From JAVZLQ01 sp049700035 (GTDB lineage: Archaea > Thermoproteota > Bathyarchaeia > Bathyarchaeales > Bathycorpusculaceae): a stretch of DNA of 44,572 nucleotides. The stretch spans positions 1-44,572 of the forward strand of contig JBNAWC010000005.1 in the NCBI GenBank assembly GCA_049700035.1. Reading direction: 5' to 3'. A program made the translations under genes and the position numbers. The notes under the pieces were generated by a model. The model was not told the DNA's origin. It searched no databases and worked only from the letters and a program-made list of their open reading frames with translations. Positions 1-8,528 of the stretch are shown one piece after another (position 1 is the stretch's first letter; each line of letters begins with the position of its first letter).

Positions 1-535
1 CATCTTCCCATATGTGAAGGTCTCTTGGAATTTTTATGTCCTTAACAGCGTCTGTGCGTATTAATGTGTCGTGTAACATGCATCTTTCGCTCCTCGTCTG
101 TTTAACTAGAAGGTCTTTTATTCCTATGCCATACAGTTTTGACATGGCGTATGTAATGTTGAAGAAATGTTTTTCGATGGGAATGGCGACGCCCCATATT
201 GCGCCTACGCTGTCATCAACAAGCTTCCAAGCTTTTTCGAACCATCTGGGACTTAATATAACATCTGAATCAACGTGGATGTGCCATTCTGTTTCAACAA
301 CCTCTATTCCCCTCTGTCGTGATGTGGCTCTTGTTCCTTTTTTGTCATCAATTATTTCTACGTTTGGAAATTTTTGTAAAAATTCGAGTGTGCCGTCGGT
401 GCTACCACCATCAACAACGATAAGCTTGTTTACTGGAATATTTTTATATATGGAGTTCACGCATTCATTCAGACAAGGGTAAACGCTGTTTTTCGTTAGG
501 AGAACGACGTCAATCTTCATGCGTCTCGCATTCAT
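1..535 (-). CDS. GT2 family glycosyltransferase, partial (runs off left edge)
   Basis: The reverse strand is open from an ATG at 535 to the window edge, giving about 178 residues without the C-terminus. The N-terminus reads as a GT-A fold: a beta strand around residues 7-12, VVDGGSTDGT at 40-49, and a DSD metal/nucleotide motif at 89-91. These mark a GT2 inverting glycosyltransferase that transfers a sugar from an activated nucleotide donor, probably at the cytoplasmic membrane face. I chose the ATG at 535 over the in-frame ATG at 520 because AGGAG at 551-547 sits 11 bases upstream of it. That Shine-Dalgarno sequence lies within the end of the preceding GT2 gene, so the two are probably translated from one transcript. 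Acceptor and sugar cannot be told from sequence. Confidence 0.88.
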   Translation of the reverse strand, partial: MNARRMKIDVVLLTKNSVYPCLNECVNSIYKNIPVNKLIVVDGGSTDGTLEFLQKFPNVEIIDDKKGTRATSRQRGIEVVETEWHIHVDSDVILSPRWFEKAWKLVDDSVGAIWGVAIPIEKHFFNITYAMSKLYGIGIKDLLVKQTRSERCMLHDTLIRTDAVKDIKIPRDLHIWED

Positions 536-549
536 ATATGTTGGTTCTC

Positions 550-1590
550 CTAATTTGCATTGCTCCTCTGGTATCGTGATTTTGAAATTACAAGTGATAA
601 TGGAAATGGTGGAGATGGTTTTAACATTAATTTCTTTATGTGTTCATCTGGAATTTTTCTCACCAATTCTTGTGTTATACGTCTTTTCATCCATGTTTGT
701 TTTAAATGAATTACATTCCAAATTAATGCTTTGAAAATGGCGAGGCTATTAAGAGGCTCACGTTTCATGGTAAACTTCACCATGTTGCGTAACTCGAGAA
801 GGAGAGACACCGCCAAAGCCTCAAGCAGATTCTTCATGTTATAATTTTTTAATAATATCATTATGTGATTTCTAGTGTAAAAATACACGCGTGTTGCATT
901 TTGCAGTTTGGACGCCGTTAAGCTGGGAGCGTGATAAACAATTGAGGAGGGAACAAAAACAACTTTGTACCCGCTTAGCCAAATTCTCCAGCATAGGTCT
1001 GTTTCATCGAAGTAAAGAAATGTTTCCGAATCAAACAGTCCAGTTTTGTTTAATACTTCTCTCTTAATTATCGCTCCAGCGCCTTTCGCATAAAAAATTT
1101 CGTCCATCCTATTATATTTGTTTGAATTTTCTCCCCGCCCCCTTTCGTAATGGTAGCCATAGTAATCTAAAAAGCCACCAGCACAATCAAGCACATCTGG
1201 AGAATCCATTCGCAATAGTTTGCTTTGGGCTGCTCCTATATTAGGCGGTTGAACAGTTTTGACGAGTTCTTTTAGCCATTGAGGCTCAACTTTTGTGTCG
1301 CTGTTTAGTATGGCGATGTATTCGCCCTTGGCGTTTCTTATGCCAATATTGTTTCCTTCGGCAAATCCCCAGTTTTTTGCATTCTGAATTATCCTTAACC
1401 TTGGGTCTTGCCCAAACTTTTCTTTTATAAATTTGACACTTTCGTCTGTAGAGGCGTTATCCACAAAAAGTACTTCAAAATTTGGGTAATCCGTGTTAAG
1501 CACCGATCTTAAACATTTTTCAAGAATTGTTTTTAGATTCTTTAATCCATTGTAGTTCAAGATTATAACAGAGACAAGAGAATGTTTCAC
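550..1590 (-). CDS. GT2 family glycosyltransferase (rhamnosyltransferase-like)
   Basis: This 346-residue GT2 enzyme shows the classical layout: a VSVIILNYNG strand at residues 6-15, VDNASTD at 43-49, NWGFAEGNN at 73-81, and an NSD (DxD-type) motif at 96-98. A later FDETDLCWR segment is typical of the WbbL/rhamnosyltransferase-like subgroup. It should add a sugar to a lipid-linked glycan or surface polysaccharide. Translation starts at GTG 1590, preceded by AGGTGAT at 1600-1594. An A/T-rich TTTTAAATA element lies just upstream at about 1613-1621. It is divergent from the methyltransferase-rml gene run and precedes a second GT2 gene by 14 bases, so it belongs to the surface-glycan locus. A rhamnosyl role is suggested by the neighbouring rml genes but is not proven. 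Confidence 0.9.
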   Translation of the reverse strand: MKHSLVSVIILNYNGLKNLKTILEKCLRSVLNTDYPNFEVLFVDNASTDESVKFIKEKFGQDPRLRIIQNAKNWGFAEGNNIGIRNAKGEYIAILNSDTKVEPQWLKELVKTVQPPNIGAAQSKLLRMDSPDVLDCAGGFLDYYGYHYERGRGENSNKYNRMDEIFYAKGAGAIIKREVLNKTGLFDSETFLYFDETDLCWRIWLSGYKVVFVPSSIVYHAPSLTASKLQNATRVYFYTRNHIMILLKNYNMKNLLEALAVSLLLELRNMVKFTMKREPLNSLAIFKALIWNVIHLKQTWMKRRITQELVRKIPDEHIKKLMLKPSPPFPLSLVISKSRYQRSNAN

Positions 1591-1676
1591 GTAATCACCT
1601 TTTGGCGTCTATCTATTTAAAATTTAAGAGTAAATAAGTTTCAGCGCTGCCAGTCCATTTAGGGGTCTTTTATTTC

Positions 1677-1688
1677 GAATCTAGATTC
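1677..1688. promoter_or_regulatory. Perfect 12-base palindrome in divergent intergenic region
   Basis: GAATCTAGATTC is a perfect 12-base palindrome lying 86 bases upstream of the GT2 start (1590) and 100 bases upstream of the methyltransferase start (1789). Its position between divergent operons would suit an operator, but there is no second copy in the window and no known regulator to assign. The rest of 1591-1788 is A/T-rich and shows no gene. Confidence 0.25.
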
Positions 1689-1788
1689 TGAATTCACAAT
1701 CTAAATAAATCTCAAATATTGGATTTCTCGCCTAGTCATCGAGCCAAGCACCGTAAAAGGTTCTTGCTATTGGAACGGGAATATAATC

Positions 1789-2541
1789 ATGTCAATACTG
1801 CAAGAAATCAAAGCTATTGCGAGAAGAAATATTTTTCTTAGAGAGTCCTACTACCTTGTTAAGCCACTGCTTGGAGGAAACGAGTTTTACACTTTAGTTA
1901 CCAATCCTCTGGGCGTCATGAAAAATACCGTGACAGGTTAATTTTTTGCTTAACTAGGCGTATACCACCTCTTTATAACGAAAATTATGATAAACATTGG
2001 CATTATGTTTCTTTCAAGGATAAAATTGTTTTAGATTTAGGCGCTGATTATGGAAGCACAGCAAGCTATTTTCTTTATCTCGGCGCAAAAAAAAGTAGTT
2101 GCAGTTGAAGGAGATAGGCAGTTTTTTGAAGCTTTGCGAAGAAATTTCTTTAAAAATAAGCGAGTTGTGCCAATAGGGTTGTTCATCAAGTCTTCAAGCG
2201 ACATAGACAATTTGATAAGTCAATATGCACCAGACGTTGTTAAAGTGGATATTGAAGGACATGAACTAACTCTTCTACAATGTCAAAATATCTGGAAAGT
2301 CAAAGAATGGTTAATTGAGTGTCACAGCAAAGAAATCTGTGAACAGATTAAGAGCTTATTTTTAAAGGAAGGATTTAGTGTTGCAGTAATCGACTACGGA
2401 GAAATGATAAAGCTTTCTTTGCCGATAAGCGTTTTGATTGCAGTTAAGCCATCCTCACATGCAGACGTTATAACAACGGAACCAGAAACAACAATTTCAA
2501 TTATTAGCAGCAAAAGTTCTAATAAACATGTTTCGCCTTAG
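1789..2541 (+). pseudogene. FkbM-like SAM methyltransferase broken by two compensating frameshifts
   Basis: One methyltransferase of about 250 residues is spread over two reading frames. The first part opens at ATG 1789 and runs to about 1924, where it would read GVMKN and soon stop. The second part continues in another frame and contains KDKIVLDLGADYGSTASYF, the SAM-binding motif I. The third returns to the first frame at VVAVEGD near 2095 and contains VVKVDIEGHE, typical of the FkbM family. The first break falls in an A5 run (1921-1925), apparently one A short. The second falls in an A8 run (2087-2094), one A too many. The net effect restores the frame. Either the gene is dead, the assembly has homopolymer errors, or slippage rescues it. 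FkbM-like enzymes O-methylate sugars, which fits the glycan locus. The gene ends 9 bases before rmlA. Confidence 0.8.
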
Positions 2542-2550
2542 GATTGTCTC

Positions 2551-3609
2551 ATGAAAGCCTTAGTATTGAGCGGTGGTAAGGGTACCAGGCTTAGACCTTT
2601 GACTTTCACCACTGCTAAACAGCTGATTCCAGTTGCTAACAAACCAATTTTGGGCTATGTCTTGGATCATGTAGCCAAAACGGGAATAAAAGATGTTGGC
2701 ATAATAATTGCGCCTGAAACTGGACAAGACGTTAAAAACTACGTTAAGGATGGCGCCGCATGGAACATTAACGTTATCTATATACCTCAAGAACCTTTGG
2801 GACTGGCGCATGCAGTCAAAACAGCGCAAAGCTTTCTCGGCAAAGACAACTTCATAATGTGTTTGGGCGATAACCTGATAGGAAAAGGCTTTAACACGAT
2901 TCTCAAAAAATTTGAAAGCGAAAACCTGGATGCACTTGTGCTGTTAAAGGAGGTTGAAGATCCAACAAGGTTCGGCATAGCCGTATTAGACAACAAAAAT
3001 AACGTTGTCAAGCTGATTGAAAAGCCTAAAACTCCGCCAAGCAATTTGGCGCTTGTAGGCGTATACGTATTCTCAAACAAGGTTCACAAAGCCATAGAAC
3101 GAATAAAGCCTTCATGGCGCGGCGAACTGGAAATAACAGACGCAATACAAGAAATGGTTAACATGGGATGCCGCGTGAAAGCCGAAAAACTCGACACATG
3201 GTGGCTTGACACTGGAAAAAAGGATGACATACTATATGCAAATGCGAAGGTCCTTGACGAGTACATCGCACAGAAAATAGACGGCGAAATAATAGAAAGC
3301 AAGGTTGAAGGGAGAGTAACCGTACAAAAAAATGCAAAAATAATTAACAGTGTTGTGAGGGGACCAGCGATAATCGGCGAAAACTGCGTTATACAAAACG
3401 CTTTCATAGGACCATACACAAGCGTTGGGAACAACAGCCAGATAATAGAAAGCTCGATAGAATACAGCGTAATACTGGAAAATTCGCTGATAAAGGGCGT
3501 TGAAAGGCTAGAAGAAAGTTTGATAGGGAGAAATGCCAAAATTATAAGGAATCAAAAACACAAAACCCTAAAACTCAATATAGGCGACTACTCAGAGGTA
3601 GAAATATGA
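2551..3609 (+). CDS. rmlA: Glucose-1-phosphate thymidylyltransferase
   Basis: This 352-residue enzyme carries the sugar nucleotidyltransferase signature GGKGTRLRPLT at residues 8-18 followed by the KQLIPVANKPI segment, then a C-terminal left-handed beta-helix region from about residue 245 with hexapeptide-like repeats. The length and the beta-helix match the long archaeal RmlA/StrD-like form. It should convert dTTP and glucose-1-phosphate to dTDP-glucose, the first step to dTDP-rhamnose and related sugars. The ATG start has AGGAT seven bases upstream. Its stop overlaps the next gene start by four bases (ATGA), so rmlA and the RmlC-like gene are translationally coupled. UTP use cannot be excluded from sequence. 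Confidence 0.93.
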   Translation: MKALVLSGGKGTRLRPLTFTTAKQLIPVANKPILGYVLDHVAKTGIKDVGIIIAPETGQDVKNYVKDGAAWNINVIYIPQEPLGLAHAVKTAQSFLGKDNFIMCLGDNLIGKGFNTILKKFESENLDALVLLKEVEDPTRFGIAVLDNKNNVVKLIEKPKTPPSNLALVGVYVFSNKVHKAIERIKPSWRGELEITDAIQEMVNMGCRVKAEKLDTWWLDTGKKDDILYANAKVLDEYIAQKIDGEIIESKVEGRVTVQKNAKIINSVVRGPAIIGENCVIQNAFIGPYTSVGNNSQIIESSIEYSVILENSLIKGVERLEESLIGRNAKIIRNQKHKTLKLNIGDYSEVEI

Positions 3610-4121
3610 AGGAATATCCACTCAAAGGAGTTAAAGTTCAAGAAATAAACGTAATACCAGACGAAAGAGGATTTTTCGCAGAAGCCTTAAGGCAAGACTG
3701 GAAAGACTTAATTGAAGAAGAGTGGGTGGTGCAAGTAAACATAAGCTACAGTTATCCAAACGTTGTAAGGGCATGGCACAAACATGAGAGAGGGCAAGTG
3801 GACTATTTTCTCGTATTGAAAGGCGCCATGAAAATCTGCGCTTACGAAGAGGAAACTGGAAAAATGGTTGAAATCATAGCTAGCGGAGAGAAACCATCTA
3901 TAGTGCGGATACCAGGAAAATACCTTCACGGAACCAAAACAGTAAGCAACACACCATCTCTTACGGTATATTTTGTCACAAAACTTTACGACTACAAGAA
4001 CCCGGACGAAATCCGCAGACCATGGAATGACCCAAAAATAATCCCAACAGAGATAAACGGGAGAAAGGACGACTCAAGGGTTGGCAAGCCATGGGACTGG
4101 TTCCATCCACCACACAAGTGA
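3606..4121 (+). CDS. rmlC: dTDP-4-dehydrorhamnose 3,5-epimerase family protein
   Basis: This 171-residue cupin-fold protein resembles RmlC. ERGFFAEALR lies near residue 20, and VVRAWHKHERGQVDYF near 57-71 holds the histidine expected to act as the catalytic base and the Q/D residues of the substrate pocket. It should epimerise C3 and C5 of a dTDP-4-keto-6-deoxy sugar. The RAWHKH form departs from the classical RGLHYQ motif, so it belongs to a side branch of the family and its exact product is uncertain. It overlaps rmlA by four bases and is followed after 13 bases by the SDR gene. Confidence 0.85.
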   Translation: MKEYPLKGVKVQEINVIPDERGFFAEALRQDWKDLIEEEWVVQVNISYSYPNVVRAWHKHERGQVDYFLVLKGAMKICAYEEETGKMVEIIASGEKPSIVRIPGKYLHGTKTVSNTPSLTVYFVTKLYDYKNPDEIRRPWNDPKIIPTEINGRKDDSRVGKPWDWFHPPHK

Positions 4122-4134
4122 GAGGAAAAGTGCC

Positions 4135-5151
4135 ATGAAAGTGTTGGTTACAGGCGGTGCGGGCTATATAGGCTCGATTCTTTCTAGGCTTCTCTTGGAG
4201 AAGGGCTACGACGTAATATGTTTGGATAGGCTTTTCTTTGGAATAGACCCAATTAAGGATATAGCGGACAAAATAAAAATTGTGAAGGACGATATTAGAT
4301 GGTTTAAGCCTGAAATTCTAAATGGCGTGGATGCTGTTTTCGATTTGGCGTCCCTTTCAAATGACCCAAGCGGAGAGCTTGACCCCCAAAAGACTTTGGA
4401 GATAAACTATAAGGGAAGAGTTAGGGTGGCAAAACTCTCCAAGAAACACGGCGTGAAAAGATACGTTTTGGCAAGCACTTGCAGTGTCTACGGTTTTCAA
4501 GAAGGCATCTTAACAGAAGAATCTAAATCAAATCCCCTGACGACATACGCAAAAGCAAATGTGCTTGCAGAAAAGGATGTCTTGCCACTAGCAGACAAAA
4601 AATTCACTGTGACCGCCCTAAGACAAGCCACGGTTTACGGGTTTTCCCCAAGGATGAGGTTTGACCTCGCAATAAACGGTATGGTTTTAGGCTTTTTCAA
4701 AAATGGCAAAATACCAATAATGCGCGATGGAAAACAGTGGCGTCCATTCGTGCACGTAAGGGACACATCAAATGCCTTCATAACCGTTCTAGAATCCGAC
4801 CCAGAAATCGTTAATGGACAAATCTTCAACGTTGGAAGCAACGAACAAAATGTTCAGATATTTGACCTTGCCAAACTTGTGGCAGAATCCATAAACTTGC
4901 CATTCAATTACGAATGGTACGGCTCACCAGACACAAGAAGCTATAGAGTGAGCTTTGACAAGATTAATAAAAAACTGAAGTTTAAGCCGCAATACACGCC
5001 GAAGCAAGGGGCAAAAGAAGTTTTTGATGCGCTTAAAGAGGGTAAATTAAACGCTGACGATCCGAGAACAATAACAGTAAAATGGTATAAGCACCTTCTC
5101 GAGATGCACAAGCTTATCCACGAAGTTGAAGTTAAAGGAGCGATACTATGA
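4135..5151 (+). CDS. NAD-dependent epimerase/dehydratase (extended SDR) with YxxxN active site
   Basis: This is a 338-residue extended short-chain dehydrogenase/reductase. It has the Rossmann motif TGGAGYIGS at residues 6-14, an acidic residue ending the second strand (LDR, 30-32), and the serine-rich STCSVYG strand at 114-120. The catalytic tyrosine is Y138, but the residue four places on, normally lysine, is N142 (codon AAT at 4558-4560). K140 lies only two places on. Family members act as nucleotide-sugar 4-epimerases or 4,6-dehydratases. Lying between rmlC and rmlD, it could stand in for RmlB, which is absent from the window. I start it at ATG 4135, with GAGAGGA upstream. The stop overlaps rmlD by four bases (ATGA). 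Confidence 0.87.
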   Translation: MKVLVTGGAGYIGSILSRLLLEKGYDVICLDRLFFGIDPIKDIADKIKIVKDDIRWFKPEILNGVDAVFDLASLSNDPSGELDPQKTLEINYKGRVRVAKLSKKHGVKRYVLASTCSVYGFQEGILTEESKSNPLTTYAKANVLAEKDVLPLADKKFTVTALRQATVYGFSPRMRFDLAINGMVLGFFKNGKIPIMRDGKQWRPFVHVRDTSNAFITVLESDPEIVNGQIFNVGSNEQNVQIFDLAKLVAESINLPFNYEWYGSPDTRSYRVSFDKINKKLKFKPQYTPKQGAKEVFDALKEGKLNADDPRTITVKWYKHLLEMHKLIHEVEVKGAIL

Positions 5152-6002
5152 AAATAGTTGTTATAGGCTCAACTGGACAGCTTGGCACAGATCTCATGAA
5201 AGTTTTAGGTAATGGGCATCAAGCGATAGGTTTAACGCACAAGGAAATTGAAGTAACAGACGGTAACAGCTGCCGAATTATAAAAAGTCATCACCCAGAT
5301 GTTGTGATTAACACTGCAGCATTCCACAAAACAGACCAGTGCGAAGAGGAGCCTATGAAAACTTTTTTGGTGAATGCTGTAGGCGCAAAAAACATAGCTG
5401 AAATTTCAAAGGAAATTGGAGCGATAACCGTGTTCATAAGCACAGACTACGTGTTCGATGGTTCCAAAAGTGAACCGTACACGGAAGACGATGTTCCAAA
5501 TCCAATAAGCACTTATGGAATCTCAAAATTGGCGGGAGAACTTTACACTAGGCAAAATCCTAAACACTACATTGTTCGCGTTGCAAGTTTGTTCGGCGTG
5601 GCTGGAGCAAGCGGTAAAGGTGGAAACTTCATTGAGACAATGATAACCAAAGCCAAGGGAAACGAGCCGATAAAAGTTGTTGATGACATGTGGATGTCTC
5701 CCACATACACAAAAGACGCTGCGGAAGCAATTAAAAGAATGATAGAGTTAAATGTTCCATACGGCGTTTACCACGCAACCAACAGCGGCTACTGCTCATG
5801 GTTCGAGTTCGCCAAAGAAATCTTTAACATGACGGGCTTAAACCCAAACCTGACACCAATAAAAACCCATCAATTACAAATGAAGGCAAAAAGGCCACAA
5901 TTCTCAGCCCTAAAAAGCACAAAACTTCCACGATATGGTATAATAACGCGTAGCTGGAAAGAAGCTCTCCGTGAATACCTAACCGAGAAAGGACACATAT
6001 AA
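5148..6002 (+). CDS. rmlD: dTDP-4-dehydrorhamnose reductase
   Basis: This 284-residue SDR matches RmlD: GSTGQLGTDL at residues 7-16 binds the dinucleotide, NTAAFHKTDQCE lies near 61-72, and STDYVFDG is followed by STYGISKLAGE with the YxxxK pair. RmlD reduces dTDP-4-keto-rhamnose to dTDP-L-rhamnose using NAD(P)H. It overlaps the SDR by four bases and ends the rml gene run. Together with RmlA and RmlC it shows that this cell probably makes a dTDP-deoxysugar for its surface glycan, with the 4,6-dehydratase step supplied by the neighbouring SDR or from elsewhere. Confidence 0.92.
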   Translation: MKIVVIGSTGQLGTDLMKVLGNGHQAIGLTHKEIEVTDGNSCRIIKSHHPDVVINTAAFHKTDQCEEEPMKTFLVNAVGAKNIAEISKEIGAITVFISTDYVFDGSKSEPYTEDDVPNPISTYGISKLAGELYTRQNPKHYIVRVASLFGVAGASGKGGNFIETMITKAKGNEPIKVVDDMWMSPTYTKDAAEAIKRMIELNVPYGVYHATNSGYCSWFEFAKEIFNMTGLNPNLTPIKTHQLQMKAKRPQFSALKSTKLPRYGIITRSWKEALREYLTEKGHI

Positions 6003-6025
6003 ACGCGTAAACATGGTGAAGCCGT

Positions 6026-6961
6026 TTGCACATAGCCCAAATCGGGACAGGACGCGTGGGAAGACCGACAATCTACACAATAATGTGCGCAGGATTAGCA
6101 GACACAATAACCGTATGCGACACAAAACCAGGACTTGCGGCAGCCTTCGCTGAAGAACTGAAACATGTCACTGCAAGCGTGGGAATTAATGTTGAAATAA
6201 ATTCTTGTGAGCGCGATGAGGATGTTTGCAACGCGGATATTATTCTGATTTCTGCTGGAAATCCTCGAGTTCCAGGCGTGAAGATGAGCAGACGGGATTT
6301 GGCAGTGCAGAACGCGAATATAGTTAAGTACATTGCGGAAGTTACAGCTCCAAGGAACCCTAGCGCAAAATACGTTGTAATTACGAATCCCGTTGATGCT
6401 ATGGCGATGGTGTGTAAAAAATATTCAAAGGCGGAGTTCGTAATTAGCACTGGAACAAACCTTGAATCTTTAAGGTTCAGGTCTAAACTGGCGGAAAAGC
6501 TGAAAGTGCCAGTTTCTAACGTTCGAGGATGGGTCGGCGGTGAACATGGCGACGCAGCCGTAATTTTATGGTCAACGGTGAAGATTGGCAACACACTTAT
6601 AGATGAATATGTGCGCTCAAAAAACGCTGGTTTGAGCAAGGAGGAAATGGAGGTTTATATGAAGTCTGTGTCAAAGATGATAGTTGATAATATTGGGGGA
6701 ACAGAGTATGGTCCAGCCGCGTCGTTTAGGGACATTATAAGAGCAATTGTAAAAGATGCTGGTGAAATCTTGTCCGTTGCTACTCCTATGAAGTTTGAGG
6801 GAATACCCGAACCAGTTTTTGTTGGAACACCAGTCAAGCTTGGAAGAAAAATCGGCGAATCCTTATATGAGAAGCTTTCCGACGTTGAGAAGATGGCTAT
6901 AATGGAGGCTGTAAAGGCGATTTATCAAACATATCTCGTGGCAATCGAAAATTTTGAGTAG
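6026..6961 (+). CDS. mdh: Malate dehydrogenase (LDH/MDH superfamily)
   Basis: This 311-residue enzyme has the LDH/MDH Rossmann motif QIGTGRVGRPT near residue 5, the substrate loop GNPRVPGVKMSRRDL with an arginine where lactate dehydrogenases usually carry glutamine, TNPVDAMA near 119, and the catalytic histidine in GGEHGD. The arginine favours malate/oxaloacetate over lactate/pyruvate. It starts at TTG 6026, preceded by GGTGA at 6015-6019; an in-frame stop at 6017 rules out a longer form. It lies 23 bases after rmlD and may share its transcript, though it has no obvious role in glycan assembly. Confidence 0.9.
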   Translation: MHIAQIGTGRVGRPTIYTIMCAGLADTITVCDTKPGLAAAFAEELKHVTASVGINVEINSCERDEDVCNADIILISAGNPRVPGVKMSRRDLAVQNANIVKYIAEVTAPRNPSAKYVVITNPVDAMAMVCKKYSKAEFVISTGTNLESLRFRSKLAEKLKVPVSNVRGWVGGEHGDAAVILWSTVKIGNTLIDEYVRSKNAGLSKEEMEVYMKSVSKMIVDNIGGTEYGPAASFRDIIRAIVKDAGEILSVATPMKFEGIPEPVFVGTPVKLGRKIGESLYEKLSDVEKMAIMEAVKAIYQTYLVAIENFE

Positions 6962-6986
6962 AAAAGAGCGTGAGAAGCGGCTTACA

Positions 6987-6995
6987 TTTTAAATA
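6987..6995 (+). promoter_or_regulatory. TATA box for the deacetylase-acyltransferase/flippase genes
   Basis: TTTTAAATA lies 43 bases before the TTG start at 7038 in a 76-base gap after mdh. Expected initiation about 25 bases downstream leaves a leader of roughly 20-25 bases containing AAAGGAGAT (7026-7034). The element and spacing are those of an archaeal promoter. Confidence 0.5.
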
Positions 6996-7037
6996 TTTTC
7001 TTGAACACATTCTCGTGGGATAGCAAAGGAGATAGCG

Positions 7038-8513
7038 TTGCTGACGCTTCGAATAGACGTTGATTATCCATATCCTTCGAGGATAAGAAGTTTCATTTCT
7101 ACAGCCTTCAGCATAAACTTTGGAAGGGACTACCTTAGAAACGCGAAGATAATTGCGAGGATGATTAATGAATCGCCAAGAGATGTTAAGGCTTATTGGT
7201 TTTTCACACCAAAAACCATTCCAGACGCGGAACTTTTGAAATTGATTGATAACAGTAGGCATGAGATTGCGTTACACATAACAAACAACCCCTATGAAGA
7301 GTTAAGACTTCTTGAGGAAAAAACTGGGAGGAAGGTGAACTATTATACAGTTCACGGAACTGCGCGCTTCTTGGCCAGATTAATGTGGAAAAGGTGGAAA
7401 TACAAAGCGCCGCCAATTCCAAAAGATTACCCTCTACAATCTTTTTACAAATTCAAGACATTGGGTTTAGACATCATATGCCACTCCTATCCTCCAAAAC
7501 AAGCAACAAAAATTGCAGAAAAGGCGGTCTCAAGCGGACATGTTTTGCACATACATCCAATATGGCTTTTTCAAAGAGGAAAAATAAATTATAGAGGACC
7601 ATTTTATGAGACGCTAAGGAGAATTTTAGACGTGGACAAGGAATTCGAGACTTTAACTTTACGCAGAAAGGCGTTCTTCACGATAGCAAGAGACAATGAG
7701 GAGTATGAAAGGGACATTATTCCAACAGACGAATTTTTAGAGAAGCTGAGACAGCGAGGCGTTGACATTTTTACCTTTATAGAAAGAGGGTGGTGTTTTA
7801 AACTGCCGAATTCGCCGAGTCATTGGGTAGTTGGAAAGGATAACATTGCACTTTTGCGGGTTACGTCGTTTGAGGATTGGTGGAAAGCCATAGGTAAGAA
7901 GACTCGTAACATGATTCGCAAAGCAGAAAAGAGCGGAATAAAGGTGCAAATTGCGCAAGTTGACGAAAGATTAGCTGAGGGGATATGGAAAATTTACAAT
8001 GAAACCCCGATAAGGCAGGAGAGAGTTTTCCCCCATTACGGGACGCCGCTAGAAACAGTCAAAAATATGGTGCTTTCATCGAGGAATTCCACATTTATAG
8101 GCGCTTATCTGCAAGAAGAGCTTGTTGGTTTTATACAGCTTGTTCACGGCGAAAAAATCGCTGTGATTTCCCAGATTCTTTCATTGCAGAAACACTGGGA
8201 TAAAGCTGTAAACAATGCACTGATAGCGAAAACTGTTGAATTTTGCGTACAGAAGGGTGTCCCTTGGGTAATGTATGGCAGAATGGGAAATCACCCGTCA
8301 CTTGATAGATTCAAACAAAACAATGGGTTTATGCAGTTTCAGTTAAACCGATATTACATTCCATTAACAAGAATGGGTAGAATTGCCTTAAAGTTAGGGT
8401 TACATAGGGAAGTAAAGGATATGCTGCCTCAAAAGGTGAAGTACCCGCTGATTCCAGTATACAATTGGATTAGCCGCACAAAAATGAAGGTGAAGGTTCA
8501 GTTAAAACTCTAA
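7038..8513 (+). CDS. Fusion of polysaccharide-deacetylase-like and FemAB/GNAT-like domains
   Basis: This 491-residue protein joins two enzyme-like halves. Residues 1-250 resemble a polysaccharide deacetylase (NodB-type): RIDVDY at 5-10 supplies metal-binding aspartates, RHEIALH at 74-80 and HIHP at 171-174 supply histidines, and HGT lies at 106-108. Residues 257-450 resemble FemAB/GNAT acyltransferases, with the TRNMIRKAEKSGIKV segment at 289-303 and an acceptor-like YGRMGNHPSLDRFKQNNGF region at 413-431. It could remove an acetyl group from an amino sugar and replace it with another acyl or aminoacyl group. The substrate is unknown. The start is TTG 7038 with AAAGGAGAT just upstream. The flippase gene follows after 15 bases, which supports a role in modifying a lipid-linked glycan before export. 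Confidence 0.78.
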   Translation: MLTLRIDVDYPYPSRIRSFISTAFSINFGRDYLRNAKIIARMINESPRDVKAYWFFTPKTIPDAELLKLIDNSRHEIALHITNNPYEELRLLEEKTGRKVNYYTVHGTARFLARLMWKRWKYKAPPIPKDYPLQSFYKFKTLGLDIICHSYPPKQATKIAEKAVSSGHVLHIHPIWLFQRGKINYRGPFYETLRRILDVDKEFETLTLRRKAFFTIARDNEEYERDIIPTDEFLEKLRQRGVDIFTFIERGWCFKLPNSPSHWVVGKDNIALLRVTSFEDWWKAIGKKTRNMIRKAEKSGIKVQIAQVDERLAEGIWKIYNETPIRQERVFPHYGTPLETVKNMVLSSRNSTFIGAYLQEELVGFIQLVHGEKIAVISQILSLQKHWDKAVNNALIAKTVEFCVQKGVPWVMYGRMGNHPSLDRFKQNNGFMQFQLNRYYIPLTRMGRIALKLGLHREVKDMLPQKVKYPLIPVYNWISRTKMKVKVQLKL

Positions 8514-8528
8514 ACGTGAAAGGGTGTA

